Program-made: the position numbers and the translations under genes
Part shown: positions 43,824 through 53,565 of the stretch, in pieces
Layout: every line of letters begins with the position of its first letter
Position numbering within the stretch: the first letter of the stretch is position 1
Assembly (NCBI RefSeq): GCF_003627815.1
Contig: NZ_CP032698.1
Coordinates: forward strand, 6,634,001 to 6,698,000
Length of the DNA: 64,000 nucleotides
Direction: 5' to 3'
Source of the DNA: Streptomyces hundungensis
Lineage (GTDB): Bacteria; Actinomycetota; Actinomycetes; Streptomycetales; Streptomycetaceae
Notes under the pieces: model-generated
What the model saw: only the letters and a program-made list of their open reading frames with translations
Databases searched by the model: none
Told to the model about the DNA's origin: nothing

Positions 43824-45548
43824 TCATCGGGCCTCGGGCCCCGGCTCGTCCGCGGATCGCACGGCCACCGGCTGCTCCGACTCCTGCGGCCGCTCCACGT
43901 CGTCGCGGAACGGCGCGAACTCGGGGTGGTGCAGATCGAACGCCGGGGACTCGGTGCGGATGCGCGGGAGGGTCACGAAGTTGTGCCGGGGTGGCGGGCA
44001 CGACGTCGCCCACTCCAGCGAGCGGCCGAATCCCCACGGGTCGTCGACCTCCACCTTCTTGCCGTACTTCGCCGTCTTCCAGATGTTGTAGAGGAAGGGC
44101 AGCGTGGACAGGCCGAGCAGGAACGCGCCGATCGAGGAGACCGTGTTGAGCACCGTGAAGCCGTCCGCCGCCAGGTAGTCCGCGTACCGGCGGGGCATGC
44201 CCTGGGCGCCCAGCCAGTGCTGGACCAGGAACGTGGTGTGGAAGCCGACGAACAGCGTCCAGAAGTGGAGCTTGCCGAGCCGCTCGTCGAGCATCCGGCC
44301 GGTCAGCTTCGGCCACCAGAAGGCGAAGCCGCCGAAGGTCGCGAAGACCACCGTGCCGAACACCACGTAGTGGAAGTGGGCCACCACGAAGTACGAGTCG
44401 GTGACGTGGAAGTCCAGCGGCGGCGAGGCGAGGATGACGCCGGTGAGCCCGCCGAACAGGAAGCTCACCAGGAAGCCCACCGCCCACAGCATCGGGGTCT
44501 CGAAGCTCAGGGAGCCCCTCAGCATGGTGCCGGTCCAGTTGAAGAACTTCACGCCCGTCGGCACCGCGATCAGGAACGACATGAACGAGAAGAAGGGCAG
44601 CAACACCGCGCCGGTCGCGAACATGTGGTGGGCCCACACCACGATCGACAGACCCGTGATGGCCGCCGTCGCCCCGATCAGGGCCGTGTAGCCGAAGATC
44701 GGCTTGCGGGAGAAGACCGGGATGATCTCCGTGATGATGCCGAAGAACGGCAACGCGATGATGTAGACCTCGGGATGGCCGAAGAACCAGAACAGGTGCT
44801 GCCACAGCAGCGCACCCCCGTTCTGCGCCTCGAAGACCACCGAGCCGAACCTGCGGTCCGCCTCCAGCACGAGCAGCGCGGCCGCGAGCACCGGGAACGC
44901 GATGAGCACCAGGATCGAGGTGAACAGGACGTTCCAGGTGAAGACCGGCATCCGGAACATCGTCATGCCGGGCGCGCGCATCCCGATGATGGTGGTCACG
45001 AAGTTGACCGCGCCGAGGATGGTGCCGAAGCCGGAGAGCGCGAGCCCCATGATCCACAGGTCGGCGCCGGCGCCGGGGGAGCGGGTGAGCGAGTTGAGCG
45101 GGGCGTAGGCGAACCAGCCGAAGCTCGCGGGCCCGGTCGGCAGCAGCACCGAGCCGAGCACGATCAGGCCGCCGAACAGGAACAGCCAGTAGGCGAGCAT
45201 GTTCAGGCGCGGGAAGGCCACATCGGGGGAGCCGATCTGCAACGGCATGATCGCGTTGGCGAAGCCGGCGAAGGTCGGCGTCGCGAAGAGCAGCAGCATG
45301 ATCGTGCCGTGCAGCGTGAAGAGCTGGTTGTACTCCTCGTTGGTCATGAGCTGGAGGCCGGGGCGGGCCAGTTCGGCCCGCATCAGCAGGGCCATCACGC
45401 CGGCGATCAGGAAGAAGACGAACGAGGTGATCAGGTAGAGATGCCCGATCTTCTTGTGGTCGGTGGTGGTCAGCCAGGCGACGACCACCGCGCCCGGCCG
45501 GCCCGGCCGTGCGGGCTTCGCCGCCGGGGTCACCGTCTCCGTACCCAT
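43824..45548 (-). CDS. ctaD: Cytochrome c oxidase subunit I (aa3 type), orphan copy
   Basis: 574 residues, twelve membrane segments. Haem and copper ligands are all present: [13 protein letters not shown] (haem a), [14 protein letters not shown] (CuB His and the cross-linked Tyr), WAHHMFATG (CuB) and [12 protein letters not shown] (both haems). The proton-channel region [20 protein letters not shown] is normal. No subunit II, III or haem-assembly gene is adjacent, so this is probably a second copy that pairs with subunits encoded elsewhere. Confidence 0.93.
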   Translation of the reverse strand: MGTETVTPAAKPARPGRPGAVVVAWLTTTDHKKIGHLYLITSFVFFLIAGVMALLMRAELARPGLQLMTNEEYNQLFTLHGTIMLLLFATPTFAGFANAIMPLQIGSPDVAFPRLNMLAYWLFLFGGLIVLGSVLLPTGPASFGWFAYAPLNSLTRSPGAGADLWIMGLALSGFGTILGAVNFVTTIIGMRAPGMTMFRMPVFTWNVLFTSILVLIAFPVLAAALLVLEADRRFGSVVFEAQNGGALLWQHLFWFFGHPEVYIIALPFFGIITEIIPVFSRKPIFGYTALIGATAAITGLSIVVWAHHMFATGAVLLPFFSFMSFLIAVPTGVKFFNWTGTMLRGSLSFETPMLWAVGFLVSFLFGGLTGVILASPPLDFHVTDSYFVVAHFHYVVFGTVVFATFGGFAFWWPKLTGRMLDERLGKLHFWTLFVGFHTTFLVQHWLGAQGMPRRYADYLAADGFTVLNTVSSIGAFLLGLSTLPFLYNIWKTAKYGKKVEVDDPWGFGRSLEWATSCPPPRHNFVTLPRIRTESPAFDLHHPEFAPFRDDVERPQESEQPVAVRSADEPGPEAR

Positions 45549-45794
45549 CGCACCCCCTGAGGTGTCCGGCGTCAGGCCAGGGGCCATGATGCTCGCCGTC
45601 CGGGCCGGCGCGACAGAGGGCGTACGTCATCCGGTCGCACGGCACGGGGGAGCGGTGCGGGGCGTCACACGTAGGGATTGTGTAAGGGTGCGGTGAATTC
45701 GCCACGGTCTTTCCATTGCGTCCCGCGGCCCGCCGACCGGGAATTACCCAGGGGTCCCGAGCTTCAATTCCGGTAATGGAAGGAATGCGTTCGC
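45549..45794. other. Upstream region of ctaD and the 35-residue ORF
   Basis: 246 bp, less GC-rich than its surroundings at 45670-45790, holding the divergent promoters. gggaattaccc and caattccggtaatgg show short inverted elements, but no recognised operator. Confidence 0.4.
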
Positions 45795-45902
45795 GTGGCC
45801 AAAAACGCGATGTGCGATAACTGGGCGAGCGGCCAGGAACTGCCCGTACGAGTGACGGAGTTCGAGGCGAACACGAGTCCCGATCCTGTGACAGAAGTGT
45901 GA
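45795..45902 (+). CDS. Possible 35-residue peptide gene
   Basis: GTG start preceded by ggaagga (45779-45785) at good spacing. The product begins MAKNAMCDNWASGQ and ends TSPDPVTEV; it has one cysteine, no hydrophobic signal, and net negative charge. Codon third positions are only moderately GC-rich, so coding is not certain. It is followed after 104 bp by the small I78-type gene in the same direction. No family recognised. Confidence 0.45.
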   Translation: MAKNAMCDNWASGQELPVRVTEFEANTSPDPVTEV

Positions 45903-46006
45903 CTGGTGAGGCACTGGGGGCGGACAACGAGGGGGTTCGCGCGGGCCTCCGGGCCGGCCCGGACCCCCGCTTCCGTCCGCGTGGCGGCCCGCCTACGGTG
46001 GGGTGC

Positions 46007-46222
46007 ATGGCACCCGTACCGTCCCACTCCGCCCATCCCGACGACGCCCCCGAGTCCTATGTCGGCCTCGACGCCGAGGACGCCGGGCGACTCGCCCGAT
46101 CACGTGGCTGGACCACGGTGAGGTCGCTGCCACCGGGCTCGATCATCACCATGGAGTATCTGGCGGGCCGGCTGAACTTCGAGGTCGAGAACGGCCGCGT
46201 GCGGCGCTGCTGGCACGGCTGA
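46007..46222 (+). CDS. Peptidase inhibitor I78-type small protein
   Basis: 71 residues. The core WTTVRSLPPGSIITMEYLAG then RLNFEVENGRVRRCWHG matches the I78 inhibitor pattern (reactive loop, RLN..., and a C-terminal strand with W). No signal peptide is visible, so the target would be cytoplasmic or the family call covers a non-inhibitory relative. Convergent with the PAP2 gene across a bidirectional hairpin. Confidence 0.7.
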   Translation: MAPVPSHSAHPDDAPESYVGLDAEDAGRLARSRGWTTVRSLPPGSIITMEYLAGRLNFEVENGRVRRCWHG

Positions 46223-46292
46223 CCCCGCAGCCCTCCCACAGCCCCCCTGCCCCCGGAGCCCCGCGTTTCCCGCCGGGGCACGGCCCGGCACG

Positions 46293-46326
46293 ACGAAGGC
46301 CCCCGGCTGATGCCGGGGGCCTTCGT
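46293..46326. terminator. Bidirectional terminator
   Basis: Perfect 14-bp arms acgaaggcccccgg and ccgggggccttcgt with a short ctgatg loop between convergent genes. Confidence 0.85.
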
Positions 46327-46355
46327 GCCGTGTGCGTACGGTGCGCCGGGTGCCG

Positions 46356-47372
46356 TCAGCCGCCCAGGGGGCGGGCCGGGGCGGTGCGCGGCGCGCGCTC
46401 GGTGTGCGGGGAGCGCCGGGTGCCCGGGGGGAGGACCGCGGGCCGCTCGGAGCGGGCCGGCTGGTGGGGGCGGGCCGGGAGCGGCCTGCCGGGTCCCCGC
46501 CCGCCGGCCGCCGCGCCGACCGGCTCGCGCACCGGTGCGTCGTCCGCGTCGTGGCCGCGCTGCGGCACCATCGCGGGCGCCGCGGGGGCGGGCACCGGGA
46601 CGGGGACGCCCGCGCCACGGGTCCGCCGGCGCTCGCGCACCTTCTCGCGCATCCGCTCGCGCACCGCGAAGACGAAGGCCTCCGCGCGGGCGATCAGCGG
46701 CTCGACCCAGGGCAGGGCGAGCAGGATGAGCAGACCGGCCGCCCAGCCGAGGAGCACATCGCTCACCCAGTGGGTGCCCAGGTAGACGGTGGTCGCCCCG
46801 ACTCCCAGGGCGACCATGGCCGAGATGACCGACAGCCAGCGTCTGGCCCGGGGCGTGGTGGCGAGGTAGGCGAGGATGCCCCAGGTCACGACCGCGTTGG
46901 CGGTGTGGCCCGAGGGAAATATGTCGCCGCCGGCGAAGAGTTCGGCGGACCCTATGTGCGTCGCGTAGTGCGGACCGAGCCGTCCCAGGCCGAGCTTGAC
47001 CGCGCCGACCGTCATGTTGAGCAGCAGAAGGGCCGCCCCGAGGGTCAGGAGCGGCCGCAGTGTGTGCTGGCGCCAGGAGCGCCAGCCGAGCCAGGCCATG
47101 ACCATGACCGCGGTCGGCCCGCGCTGGCCGAGGACCACGAAGTAGTCCAGGAAGGCGTGCAGTTGCGGCCACTGCTCGTACGGCCGGTACAGCATGACCT
47201 TCCAGTCCAGCTCGACGAGCCAGGACGAGGCCAGCACAGCGACGACGATGGCGAGGTAGAACGCCATCGTCGCGCCGAAGAGGACCACGCGGTGACGGCT
47301 CATCCGCGGGATCTCTATCTTCGGTGGCTCGGGCTCCCGGTCCAGGCGGGCGAAGATTCGGTCAGTACGCAC
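46356..47372 (-). CDS. PAP2-family membrane phosphatase with long disordered tail
   Basis: 338 residues, five or six membrane segments. The phosphatase signature is complete: KLGLGRLGP (motif 1, variant), FPSGHTANAV (motif 2) and TTVYLGTHWVSDVLLGW (motif 3). Likely substrates are undecaprenyl pyrophosphate or phosphatidate. The last ~110 residues are Pro/Ala/Arg-rich and disordered. GTG 47372 lacks a clear ribosome-binding site. Confidence 0.87.
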   Translation of the reverse strand: MRTDRIFARLDREPEPPKIEIPRMSRHRVVLFGATMAFYLAIVVAVLASSWLVELDWKVMLYRPYEQWPQLHAFLDYFVVLGQRGPTAVMVMAWLGWRSWRQHTLRPLLTLGAALLLLNMTVGAVKLGLGRLGPHYATHIGSAELFAGGDIFPSGHTANAVVTWGILAYLATTPRARRWLSVISAMVALGVGATTVYLGTHWVSDVLLGWAAGLLILLALPWVEPLIARAEAFVFAVRERMREKVRERRRTRGAGVPVPVPAPAAPAMVPQRGHDADDAPVREPVGAAAGGRGPGRPLPARPHQPARSERPAVLPPGTRRSPHTERAPRTAPARPLGG

Positions 47373-47872
47373 TCAATCGACGTTACAGCGAGTGAGTGAC
47401 GGCCCAGGCCGATCCGGGGTCTTTGTGATGACGATGTGATGTGGAGTATGTCTCATGCCCGCCTTTATTCCCCGGGCCCCATCGAATACCCCGGGCCCTT
47501 GTCCTCTATTCATTCGTCCCGCTTCCACAACGGCCGTTTGTATCCCGCGGAATTGCGTTTGCCGGGCGGGTGAGGGGAATTCATCCTCCGGTCACCGGTC
47601 CGGTACGGAGCGTAAAGATCACTCGATGGTGGGATCGGGCGTGGCGCACACCACACCGCGGTCCCCCGTGACGTGAGAGGTGGGCCACGCGGGCCGGGGG
47701 CGAACTCGCGTACGCTGGCGAATCACTCGCCCGTCGATGCCGGGCCCCAAGGACCCCGATCAGGGCTGGTCACTGGTCCACCGGGCCCACCGAGCGCGAG
47801 AGTGGTGACGGCACGGTCCGCCCCGGCGCAGCCGTCCCGGACCGAAGGTCCGCAGTACTGGGAGGTACGTAC
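47373..47872. other. Intergenic region upstream of the DHA2 transporter
   Basis: 500 bp without a credible gene. Contains ccccgggccc twice (47477 and 47495 area) and a TACGCT hexamer near 47712 as a possible -10. No regulator gene is nearby. Confidence 0.4.
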
Positions 47873-49552
47873 ATGACAGGGACGACCATGACCGGTGCGC
47901 GATCCCGTGCCCAGGCCGGCGGCGCCAACCGCTGGGTCATCCTCGTCGTCCTGTGTGTGAGCCTGCTGTTCGTGGCGCTCGACGCGACCGTCCTGCATGT
48001 CGCGATCCCCTCGGTCACCGAGGACCTGCGGCCGGGCTCCGTGGAACTCCTGTGGATCGTCGACGCCTACCCCCTGGTGTGCGCGGCCCTCCTCATCCTC
48101 TTCGGCACCCTCGGCGACCGGGTGGGCCGGCGCCGGGTGCTGCTCCTCGGCTACGGGATCTTCGGTGCCGCCTCCGCGGTCGCCGCGCTCGCCGATTCGG
48201 CGCCGGTGCTCATCGCGGCCCGCGCGCTGCTCGGCATCGGCGGCGCGATGATCATGCCCGCCACCCTCTCCATCCTGCGCGTCGTCTTCCCCGACCGCCG
48301 CGAGCGGGCCACCGCCATCGGCATCTGGACGGCGGTCGCCGCGATCGGAGCCGCCACCGGCCCGGTGCTCGGCGGCTTCCTCGTCCAGCACTTCTGGTGG
48401 GGCTCGGTCTTCCTCGTCAACATCCCGCTGATGGCGCTGATCCTGCCGCTCGGCCGGTGGCTCCTGCCCGAGTCCAAGGGCAGCTCCGACGGGCCGTGGG
48501 ACGTGCTCGGCGCGCTCATGGCGGCCGTCGGCATACTCGCCGTGGTCTTCGGCGTGAAGCGGCTCGGCGCCGGAGCGGGCCTCCTCGACGGGCGCACCCT
48601 GGCGACCCTCTGCCTCGGCGCCGCCCTGCTCACCCTCTTCGTCCGCAGGCAGCGCCGGCGCGCGCACCCCCTCGTCGACATCCGGATGTTCTCCCGGCCC
48701 GCCTTCGCGACCTCGGTCGGCTGCATCATCGTCGCCATGCTGGCGCTGGTCGGCCTGGAGCTCATAGCGGTCCAGTACCTCCAGCTCGTCCTCGGACTCT
48801 CCCCGCTCCAGACCGGTCTGCGCATGCTGCCGCTGACCTTCGCCGCGATGGCGGCCGGCGCGACGGGTTCGTACACCCTGCGCCGCCTCGGCCCGCGCCG
48901 CATGGTCTGTACCGGCTTCGTGCTGGTGGCGGCCGCCGTGCTGCTCCTCGTTCCGATGGGGCAGACCGACTGGCCGGCGCTGATGATCGTCTCGTTCGTG
49001 ACGCTCGGCTTCGGGCTCCAGACCACCCTCTTCGCCGCCTATGAGTCGATGCTCAGCGAGGCGCCGCCCGAGCGGGCCGGGGGCGCGGCCGCCATCGGCG
49101 AGACCTCCTACCAACTCGGCGCGGGCATGGGCATCGCGCTGCTCGGCAGCGTCATGAACGCCGCCTACGCGCCCGGCCTCGCCTCCGTCGCCGGGGTCCC
49201 CGCCGCCGATTCGGCCGCCGCCTCCCATTCGCTCGGCGAGGCCTACGACGTCGCCTCCCGCCTCGGCGGGCCGGCCGGCCACGCGCTGCGCACCGCTGCC
49301 CGCGACTCCTTCGTGCACGGGGTGCACGTCACGCTGTTCGTCAGCGCCGCGCTGCTGCTCCTGGGCGCGGTGGCCGGGCTGCGGCTGCCGCGGATCATGG
49401 ACTGCTCGGTGGCCGGGCAGGCCCGGGACGCCGAGCCGGAGCCCGCGGCCGAGCCGGAGCCCCGCCCGGCGCGCCGGCTCAGCGTGAAGCTGCCCGCACC
49501 GGCGCGACCCTCCGACGGGGCGGCCGTGGAGTCTGGACGCACGCGACACTGA
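47873..49552 (+). CDS. MFS transporter, DHA2 (EmrB/QacA) drug:proton antiporter family
   Basis: 559 residues, fourteen membrane segments. Motif D1 LDATVLHVAIPSV, motif A FGTLGDRVGRRRVLLLG and motif C-like GAATGPVLGGFLV place it in the DHA2 group. The C-terminal 50 residues are charged and disordered. ggaggt seven bases upstream fixes ATG 47873. Substrate unknown; such pumps export drugs or metabolites. Confidence 0.88.
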   Translation: MTGTTMTGARSRAQAGGANRWVILVVLCVSLLFVALDATVLHVAIPSVTEDLRPGSVELLWIVDAYPLVCAALLILFGTLGDRVGRRRVLLLGYGIFGAASAVAALADSAPVLIAARALLGIGGAMIMPATLSILRVVFPDRRERATAIGIWTAVAAIGAATGPVLGGFLVQHFWWGSVFLVNIPLMALILPLGRWLLPESKGSSDGPWDVLGALMAAVGILAVVFGVKRLGAGAGLLDGRTLATLCLGAALLTLFVRRQRRRAHPLVDIRMFSRPAFATSVGCIIVAMLALVGLELIAVQYLQLVLGLSPLQTGLRMLPLTFAAMAAGATGSYTLRRLGPRRMVCTGFVLVAAAVLLLVPMGQTDWPALMIVSFVTLGFGLQTTLFAAYESMLSEAPPERAGGAAAIGETSYQLGAGMGIALLGSVMNAAYAPGLASVAGVPAADSAAASHSLGEAYDVASRLGGPAGHALRTAARDSFVHGVHVTLFVSAALLLLGAVAGLRLPRIMDCSVAGQARDAEPEPAAEPEPRPARRLSVKLPAPARPSDGAAVESGRTRH

Positions 49553-49572
49553 CCCGTAACGTCAGCGCTCAG

Positions 49573-49602
49573 GTAATAACTAACACCGCTAGTTTTAGTT
49601 GA
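49573..49602 (+). promoter_or_regulatory. Palindromic operator upstream of the acyl-CoA dehydrogenase gene
   Basis: aacta and tagtt arms spaced by seven bases (49578-49594), extended by taac/ttagtt flanks, resemble a TetR-type operator. The element is unusually AT-rich for the window and ends 32 bp before the ATG. A tgacccgtaacgtca hairpin just upstream may terminate the transporter transcript. Confidence 0.45.
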
Positions 49603-49625
49603 GCGAGAGCCGCGGAGGCGCCCTC

Positions 49626-50819
49626 ATGTCCGCTCCTTCCTCCAAGCTGCCCCCCTTCGATGCGAGCGACCCGCTCGGCATCGACGACCTGCTGAGCCCC
49701 GAGGACCTCGCGATCCGCGAGACCGTCCGCTCCTGGGCCGACGACCGGGTCCTGCCGCACATCGCCGAGTGGTACGAGAACGGCGAGCTGCCCGGCATCC
49801 GCGAACTGGCCCGCGAACTCGGCTCGATCGGCGCGCTCGGCATGTCCCTGACCGGCTACGGCTGCGCGGGCGCCACCAACGTCCAGTACGGCCTTGCCTG
49901 TCTGGAGCTGGAGGCGGCGGACTCCGGCATCCGCTCGCTCGTCTCCGTGCAGGGGTCGCTGGCCATGTACGCGATCTGGCGGTTCGGCTCCGAGGAGCAG
50001 AAGCGGCGCTGGCTGCCGGGCATGGCAGCGGGCGAGATCATCGGATGCTTCGGCCTGACCGAGCCCGACCACGGCTCCGACCCGGCCGGGATGCGCACCT
50101 ACGCCAAGAAGGACGGCGCCGACTGGGTGCTGACCGGCCGCAAGATGTGGATCACCAACGGTTCGGTGGCGGGCGTCGCGGTCGTATGGGCCCAGACCGA
50201 CGACGGCATCCGCGGCTTCGCCGTGCCGACCGACACCCCCGGCTTCTCGGCGCCCGAGATCAAGCACAAGTGGTCCCTGCGGGCCAGCGTCACCAGCGAG
50301 CTGGTCATGGACGAGGTGCGGCTGCCCGCCGACGCCGTACTGCCCGGCGTCACCGGCCTCAAGGGCCCGCTCAGCTGTCTCTCGCACGCGCGCTACGGCA
50401 TCGTCTGGGGCGCGATGGGCGCGGCCCGGGCCTCGTTCGAGGCGGCGGTGGAGTACGCGAAGAGCCGCGAACAGTTCGGCAGGCCCATCGGCGGCTTCCA
50501 GCTCACCCAGGCCAAGCTCGCCGACATGGCCCTCGAACTGCACAAGGGGATCCTGCTCGCCCACCATCTGGGGCGCCGCATGGACGCGGGGCGGCTGCGC
50601 CCCGAACAGGTCAGCTTCGGCAAGCTCAACAACGTGCGCGAGGCGATCGAGATCTGCCGCACCTCGCGCACCATCCTCGGTGCGAACGGGATTTCGCTGG
50701 AGTACCCGGTGATGCGGCACGCCACGAACCTGGAATCGGTGCTGACCTACGAGGGCACCGTGGAGATGCACCAGCTGGTGCTGGGCAAGGCGCTCACCGG
50801 GCTCGACGCGTTCCGCTAG
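49626..50819 (+). CDS. Acyl-CoA dehydrogenase, glutaryl-CoA dehydrogenase type
   Basis: 397 residues. FAD-binding CFGLTEPDHGSDPAGMRTYA and KMWITNGSVA, substrate region SCLSHARYGIVWGAMGAARA, and the C-terminal RTILGANGISLEYPVMRHAT with catalytic Glu in TYEGT. The ARYGI.WG and NGIS.EY segments are those of glutaryl-CoA dehydrogenase, which oxidises and decarboxylates glutaryl-CoA to crotonyl-CoA in lysine and tryptophan breakdown. ggagg eight bases upstream of ATG 49626. Confidence 0.88.
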   Translation: MSAPSSKLPPFDASDPLGIDDLLSPEDLAIRETVRSWADDRVLPHIAEWYENGELPGIRELARELGSIGALGMSLTGYGCAGATNVQYGLACLELEAADSGIRSLVSVQGSLAMYAIWRFGSEEQKRRWLPGMAAGEIIGCFGLTEPDHGSDPAGMRTYAKKDGADWVLTGRKMWITNGSVAGVAVVWAQTDDGIRGFAVPTDTPGFSAPEIKHKWSLRASVTSELVMDEVRLPADAVLPGVTGLKGPLSCLSHARYGIVWGAMGAARASFEAAVEYAKSREQFGRPIGGFQLTQAKLADMALELHKGILLAHHLGRRMDAGRLRPEQVSFGKLNNVREAIEICRTSRTILGANGISLEYPVMRHATNLESVLTYEGTVEMHQLVLGKALTGLDAFR

Positions 50820-50861
50820 GGACGGCCGGCCGAAAGGCGCCGCGCTCGGCGCCCCTCGCCG

Positions 50862-50887
50862 CGGTCCGCGGGGGGCGCCGCGGACCG
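50862..50887. terminator. Bidirectional terminator between ACAD and sepF genes
   Basis: Arms cggtccgcgg and ccgcggaccg, perfect over 10 bp, around ggggcg, between convergent genes. Confidence 0.7.
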
Positions 50888-50913
50888 GGCCCTCGGTGAC
50901 GACTCACCGCGGT

Positions 50914-51351
50914 TCAGCTCTGGTTGAAGAAGCCGCCGGTCTGACGGCCGGCGCTCTCGCCGTTCACGATCTCGGTGTCGGCGGGGGTCAGCAGGAAGAC
51001 TCTCGTCGCCACCCGCTCGATGGAGCCGCGCAGACCGAAGGTGAGACCGGCCGCGAAGTCGACCACGCGCTTGGCGTCACCGGCGTCCATCGCCGTGAGG
51101 TTGACGATGACCGGGACGCCCTCGCGGAACAGCTCGCCGATGCCGCGCGCGTCCCGGAAGCCGTCCGGAGTGACGGTGGCGATCCGGCGGCCCTGCTCCT
51201 CGGCGCTCTCGGAGGCCACCCGCACCCGCGGATCGGTCACCCAGGCCTCGCCGGGCTCGGCGGCACCCTCGGTGTACTCGTCGTCGTAGTAGCGGTCGTC
51301 GTTGTCCTCGACAAGCCCCAGCCAGGCACTGGCCTTGCGCACCGATCCCAT
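50914..51351 (-). CDS. SepF paralogue (FtsZ-associated cell-division protein)
   Basis: 145 residues. [18 protein letters not shown] is the N-terminal membrane-targeting helix; the core domain runs [20 protein letters not shown] to [20 protein letters not shown]. SepF polymers tether FtsZ to the membrane. Streptomyces carry several paralogues; this one is outside the division cluster, so it is one of the accessory SepFs. gaggagg upstream of ATG 51351. Confidence 0.92.
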   Translation of the reverse strand: MGSVRKASAWLGLVEDNDDRYYDDEYTEGAAEPGEAWVTDPRVRVASESAEEQGRRIATVTPDGFRDARGIGELFREGVPVIVNLTAMDAGDAKRVVDFAAGLTFGLRGSIERVATRVFLLTPADTEIVNGESAGRQTGGFFNQS

Positions 51352-51992
51352 GGACGCCTCCTCTCACTGCGGTCTGCTTCTTGGGTCTTCTTCAGTTCCC
51401 TATCCCTATGGTCGTCCATGATGCGGATACCGCGCCAAGTGGATAGTCGCCGCGCAGGTGATTCGTGACGGTACTGGCACAGATCATGTGGCGATTCGTC
51501 AGGAATCTTCTGGGATACGCCCGGTACGCGACACCCGGCGTAACAAAATTATGAATGTCCCTCCACATGAGTGACGCAGCGGTCGTACGGGTGAACGGGC
51601 GGCTCGACAGGATGCCTGCCGCACTGAAGAACGATGTCTGGTGGGGGTGCCCCCCTTCGCCCGCCCCAATCCTGACGGAGGCTCAGTTCGCGCCCGCCCC
51701 GGGTACCGGAGCGCGGCCCACCGGGGCGGACAGCCAACTCCCGCCCGCCGCGGCGCCCTTCCGGCCGGGCCCGGGAACGCACCATCCGCACCACCCGACC
51801 CGGGCGCGCGCGACCCCGCCGAGCCCGCACGGTAGGCACCCTTGCGCGGCCGGTCCCGGCGCCCCAATACTCCTCCGCAGCGCTTGTCAGGAGCACGGCT
51901 GGGCGTCTCGTCGCGCTGCCGTCCTCCCCGGCTGCGCCTCACGGGGTCCCCCCTGTTACCGGGCCCCTCGATTCCCCTCGGGAGGAAAAGAA
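51352..51992. other. Long region between divergent sepF paralogue and protease gene
   Basis: 641 bp. The protease frame stays open upstream to 51555, but with no ribosome-binding site and with a composition unlike protein, so it is read as non-coding. taacaaaattatgaatg (51541-51557) is a notably AT-rich patch that may carry a promoter. Confidence 0.5.
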
Positions 51993-52898
51993 GTGAGGAT
52001 CAAGCGCACCACCCCCACATCCCCCACCACTCTCGCGAGACGCACCAGGCTCGCGGCCGTCGCCACCGGTCTGCTCGCCGCGGTGGCCGTCGCCATCCCC
52101 AACGCCGACGCCGCCCCCACGCGGACCTTCGACGCCGCGGCGCTCAACGCCGCCAGTGACGCCGTACGCGTCGCGGACGTCGCCGGGACCGCCTGGAGCG
52201 TGGACAGCGCCACCGGCAAGGTCGTCGTCACCGCCGACTCGACCGTCTCGGCCGCCGATCTCAACAAAATCAGACACGAGGCCGGAGCCAACGCGGGCGC
52301 GATACGCATCGAGCGCACCCCCGGCAAGTTCACCAAGCTGCTCTCCGGCGGCGACGCCATCTACACCACGAGCTGGCGCTGCTCGCTCGGCTTCAACGTC
52401 AAGAAGGGGTCCACCTATTACTTCCTGACGGCGGGTCACTGCACCGAGGGCTACCCGAACTACTACACCAGCTCCTCGCACTCGACGAGCATCGGCCCGA
52501 CGGTCGGCACCAGCTTCCCGGGCAACGACTACGGCCTCGTGCAGTACACCAACACCTCCCTCGCGCACCCCAGCGCGGTCGGCAGCCAGCCCATCACCAG
52601 CGCCGCCAACCCGACGGTCGGCCAGACCGTCACCCGGCGCGGCTCGACCACCGGCATCCACAGCGGCAAGGTCACCGCGCTCAACCAGACGGTCAACTAC
52701 GGCAGCGGCGACATCGTCTCCGGCCTCATCAAGACCACCGTGTGCGCCGAGCCCGGCGACTCCGGAGGCCCGCTCTACGCCGGCTCCACCGCGCTCGGCC
52801 TCACCTCGGGCGGCAGCGGCAACTGCTCCTCCGGCGGTACGACGTTCTTCCAGCCCGTGGTCGAAGCCATGAACGCCTATGGCGTGACCCTGTTCTGA
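51993..52898 (+). CDS. Secreted streptogrisin-type serine protease (S1E/alpha-lytic family)
   Basis: 301-residue preproprotein. Basic N-terminus and hydrophobic core ([20 protein letters not shown]) ending ADA mark a signal peptide; a ~75-residue pro-region follows. The mature domain holds the triad His149 (FLTAGHC), Asp179 (GNDYGLVQY) and Ser257 ([12 protein letters not shown]). Pro-regions of this type fold the enzyme and are cut off by itself. Specificity is like chymotrypsin in relatives. ggagg seven bases before GTG 51993. Confidence 0.92.
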   Translation: MRIKRTTPTSPTTLARRTRLAAVATGLLAAVAVAIPNADAAPTRTFDAAALNAASDAVRVADVAGTAWSVDSATGKVVVTADSTVSAADLNKIRHEAGANAGAIRIERTPGKFTKLLSGGDAIYTTSWRCSLGFNVKKGSTYYFLTAGHCTEGYPNYYTSSSHSTSIGPTVGTSFPGNDYGLVQYTNTSLAHPSAVGSQPITSAANPTVGQTVTRRGSTTGIHSGKVTALNQTVNYGSGDIVSGLIKTTVCAEPGDSGGPLYAGSTALGLTSGGSGNCSSGGTTFFQPVVEAMNAYGVTLF

Positions 52899-52932
52899 TA
52901 CGGCATCACCCCGCGGCGGCCGCCCGCGCCCG

Positions 52933-52964
52933 AGCCCCCGTCCACCGGCAACCGGACGGGGGCT
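52933..52964 (+). terminator. Terminator after the protease gene
   Basis: Perfect 11-bp arms agcccccgtcc and ggacgggggct with a 10-base loop, followed by tcc. Confidence 0.75.
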
Positions 52965-53063
52965 TCCGGCTGGACGTGATGCGCTGTTTTGAGAGGATGT
53001 GCTGGGGCGGGACGGAACACGGGTCCGCCGGTGACCGCAACCGGACACGCGGGGTGAGACGCA

Positions 53064-53543
53064 GTGAAGCGCATCGGAGTGACCGGTCACCGGGACATCC
53101 CGCCCGACGCCGTCGAGGAGATCCGCGACCGGCTGCGCGCGGTGCTGTGCGACCACGACGGCTCCTTGGAGGCGCTGTCCAGCCTCGCCACCGGGGCCGA
53201 CCAGCTCTTCGCCTCGATCGCCCTGGACTGCGGGGCCTCCCTCACCGTGGTGATCCCGAGCGGCGACTACGAGAGGGGCTTCGCCAACGCCGCCGAACTG
53301 GCCCGCTACCGGGGCCTCAAACGCCGGGCGAGCCAGGAGGTCGCGCTCGACTACCCGCACTCCACGGACGAGGCCTACTACGCGGCCGGGGCCTACATCG
53401 CCGACCACTGCGACCGGCTCGTCGCGGTGTGGGACGGACTGCCGGCCCGGGGCCTCGGCGGCACCGGCGACATCGTGCAGTACGCCCGGGGCCTCGGCCG
53501 TCCCGTCACGGTCGTCTGGCGCGACGGCGCCCGGCGCGCCTGA
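53064..53543 (+). CDS. SLOG-domain protein (predicted nucleotide-derived signal sensor)
   Basis: 159 residues. Rossmann-like start MKRIGVTGHRDIPPDAVEEI, SSLATGADQLFASIALDCGA, VVIPSGDYERGFA, and the C-terminal VAVWDGLPARGLGGTGDIVQ with a GG[T/S]-type phosphate loop place it in the SLOG/LOG/DprA superfamily. These domains bind or produce nucleotide-derived messengers in predicted conflict systems (Burroughs and colleagues, 2015). The neighbour on the other strand, ending 22 bp away, is a SLATT-type membrane protein, the typical partner. Confidence 0.75.
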   Translation: MKRIGVTGHRDIPPDAVEEIRDRLRAVLCDHDGSLEALSSLATGADQLFASIALDCGASLTVVIPSGDYERGFANAAELARYRGLKRRASQEVALDYPHSTDEAYYAAGAYIADHCDRLVAVWDGLPARGLGGTGDIVQYARGLGRPVTVVWRDGARRA

Positions 53544-53565
53544 GCTCCGCGCCCGATGCCGCGCC

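Noticed and set aside
47441..47676. Short overlapping open frames upstream of the DHA2 transporter
   Set aside because: No ribosome-binding site and no plausible protein composition; regarded as intergenic.
51555..51992. In-frame upstream extension of the protease gene
   Set aside because: No ribosome-binding site, proline-rich sequence without protein character, and a proper signal peptide begins at 51993.
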